Shown: positions 1 through 64,000 of the stretch, one piece after another
Numbering within the stretch: the stretch's first letter is position 1
How the letters are laid out: every line of letters starts with the position of its first letter
Assembly (NCBI GenBank): GCA_031763025.1
Contig: JASSKH010000024.1
Location: 9,818,087 to 9,882,086 of the forward strand
Reading direction: 5' to 3'
Source: Macrocystis pyrifera
Taxonomy: Eukaryota > Sar > Phaeophyceae > Laminariales > Laminariaceae
DNA: 64,000 nucleotides
The notes under the pieces: generated by a model
Seen by the model: only the letters and a program-made list of their open reading frames with translations
Database searches by the model: none
Told to the model about the DNA's origin: nothing
Made by a program: the position numbers and the translations under genes

Positions 1-34
1 CAGCACCATCCTCGATGTAATCGGGACTCCATGG
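1..34 (-). CDS. possible further exon at left edge (partial)
   Basis: After an AAG (exon end 34) or CAG (exon end 42) acceptor, one frame reads PWSPDYIEDGA and runs off the window. The AAG option would join the 371 donor of w43 in phase 0. It is too short to establish. Confidence 0.3.
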
Positions 35-304
35 CTTGAGCGCTGAAAGGACCGCTAGCTGTTCTAACTTTATTGTAAGGTATACCTATAATTTCGATTA
101 TTACTGCGTAACTTTCGAGTTGCATATCGCAGACCTCTTAATTTAGCTTCACCTCAAAAACATTCAAGTTTTGTCTTATCGTAGTTAATTTTGTATTTTT
201 ATCACACAAACATAAAAAGTTTTATCATCTGTGCGGCCTCCTCATACTGTCTTCTGTGGCTGCAACACGCATTCAACACTAACTGCATGACCTGTCCTGC
301 GCTT

Positions 305-63414
<63,110 letters not shown>

Positions 63415-64000
63415 CTGTTTTTAGTTTTTTCTTTCGATACTGTCGAATAGGAAGCCCGAGGTGACTCCGGTCATGAAAAACAACAAATTTGAGTACCAAG
63501 CGTTAAAGCACCAAAATCGACAGCTTTTTGTACCACTACCGACGTTACGAGTTATATGTACAGTGGTGTACTTGGATCGGTTTCTTGTCAACAGTAAGCT
63601 CAAATAGGTTACGCCAGGCTGGTTATCCAACCAGATATCAGAAAGGCCCAATGCTTAGCATCTAGTGCTAGGCTCTTGGATGTCCCTATGTAGGGCTGAA
63701 AGTATTGACTGGCCGACTCCTTTGTGCGCGCGCTGTTGGGATAGCAGCAACCAAGTGAGCAGACTACATGCAACTGTCTCTTCCTACAGATACAGTACAA
63801 TGACTTCTTTCTAGCCCAATAGTGAGGAAGCAAGACCTCAACGACAACTTTTCGACCGTATCGCGCAGACCCAGTCTGCGCAATGTCTTCCTCGCACGAC
63901 CAAAATTCTTAAGTTTTTTGTTGCTGTGCTGCTCAAAATCCACATGCAGAACTCGTGCCAGACAAATCGCAGCACGGAATTACAACAACACCAACCTCGA
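63415..64000. other. intron upstream of w1; nothing coding seen
   Basis: No open frame with usable splice sites is visible on either strand. A short perfect inverted repeat (GCGCAGAC..GTCTGCGC) sits near 63863. The N-terminal exons and promoter of the gene must lie beyond the right edge. Confidence 0.6.

Overview
This is a eukaryotic nuclear window, and almost all of it is one very large, intron-rich protein gene on the minus strand. Reading minus-strand GT/GC..AG boundaries and keeping the reading frame across junctions, I assemble 43 coding exons from about 63414 (most N-terminal visible exon) down to about 305. They total about 7.45 kb of coding sequence (about 2,490 codons) in about 63 kb, so roughly 12 percent of the window is coding. 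The start of the gene lies beyond the right edge, and its last exon or exons may lie beyond the left edge. No second protein gene, tRNA, rRNA or CRISPR array is supported.

The predicted protein (residues counted from the first visible codon) has four parts. First comes an IPT/TIG immunoglobulin-like fold (about residues 1-150). Next are GCC2/GCC3 (ephrin-receptor-like) cysteine-rich modules with many CPxGxYC motifs (about 150-685, resuming at 906-979). A long, probably extracellular region follows (about 685-1850). Last is a C-terminal module of about 9-10 hydrophobic segments (about 1855-2400) with a short charged tail. It is best described as a giant multi-pass surface receptor-like or adhesion-like protein. 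I recognise the C-terminal motifs (YLDPGVKEV, LLDSYFVYSTE, HGWRVYDY, LLCFSSQ, RNRPWILQHL, LLTPRTL) as recurring together in large uncharacterised protist/algal membrane proteins, but I know no named family or function, so I give no gene symbol.

The gene architecture, balanced base composition, long introns (about 110 nt to 3.4 kb), interstitial TTAGGG-type telomere repeats and dense small inverted-repeat elements suggest a stramenopile alga, most likely brown-alga-like. That assignment is an inference.

Layout in transcription order: TIG exon (63.0-63.4 kb); cysteine-rich exons (51.5-62.3 kb); middle ectodomain exons (20.9-50.1 kb, with two more cysteine-rich exons at 43.8-44.5 kb); transmembrane exons (2.4-17.6 kb); cytoplasmic tail exons (0.3-1.2 kb). 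The introns hold at least four families of short inverted-repeat elements, a dispersed GATC-rich repeat, minisatellites, a near-perfect AAT microsatellite, homopolymer C/G tracts up to 101 nt, and, most unusually, several degenerate intronic copies of this gene's own exon edges together with their splice sites.
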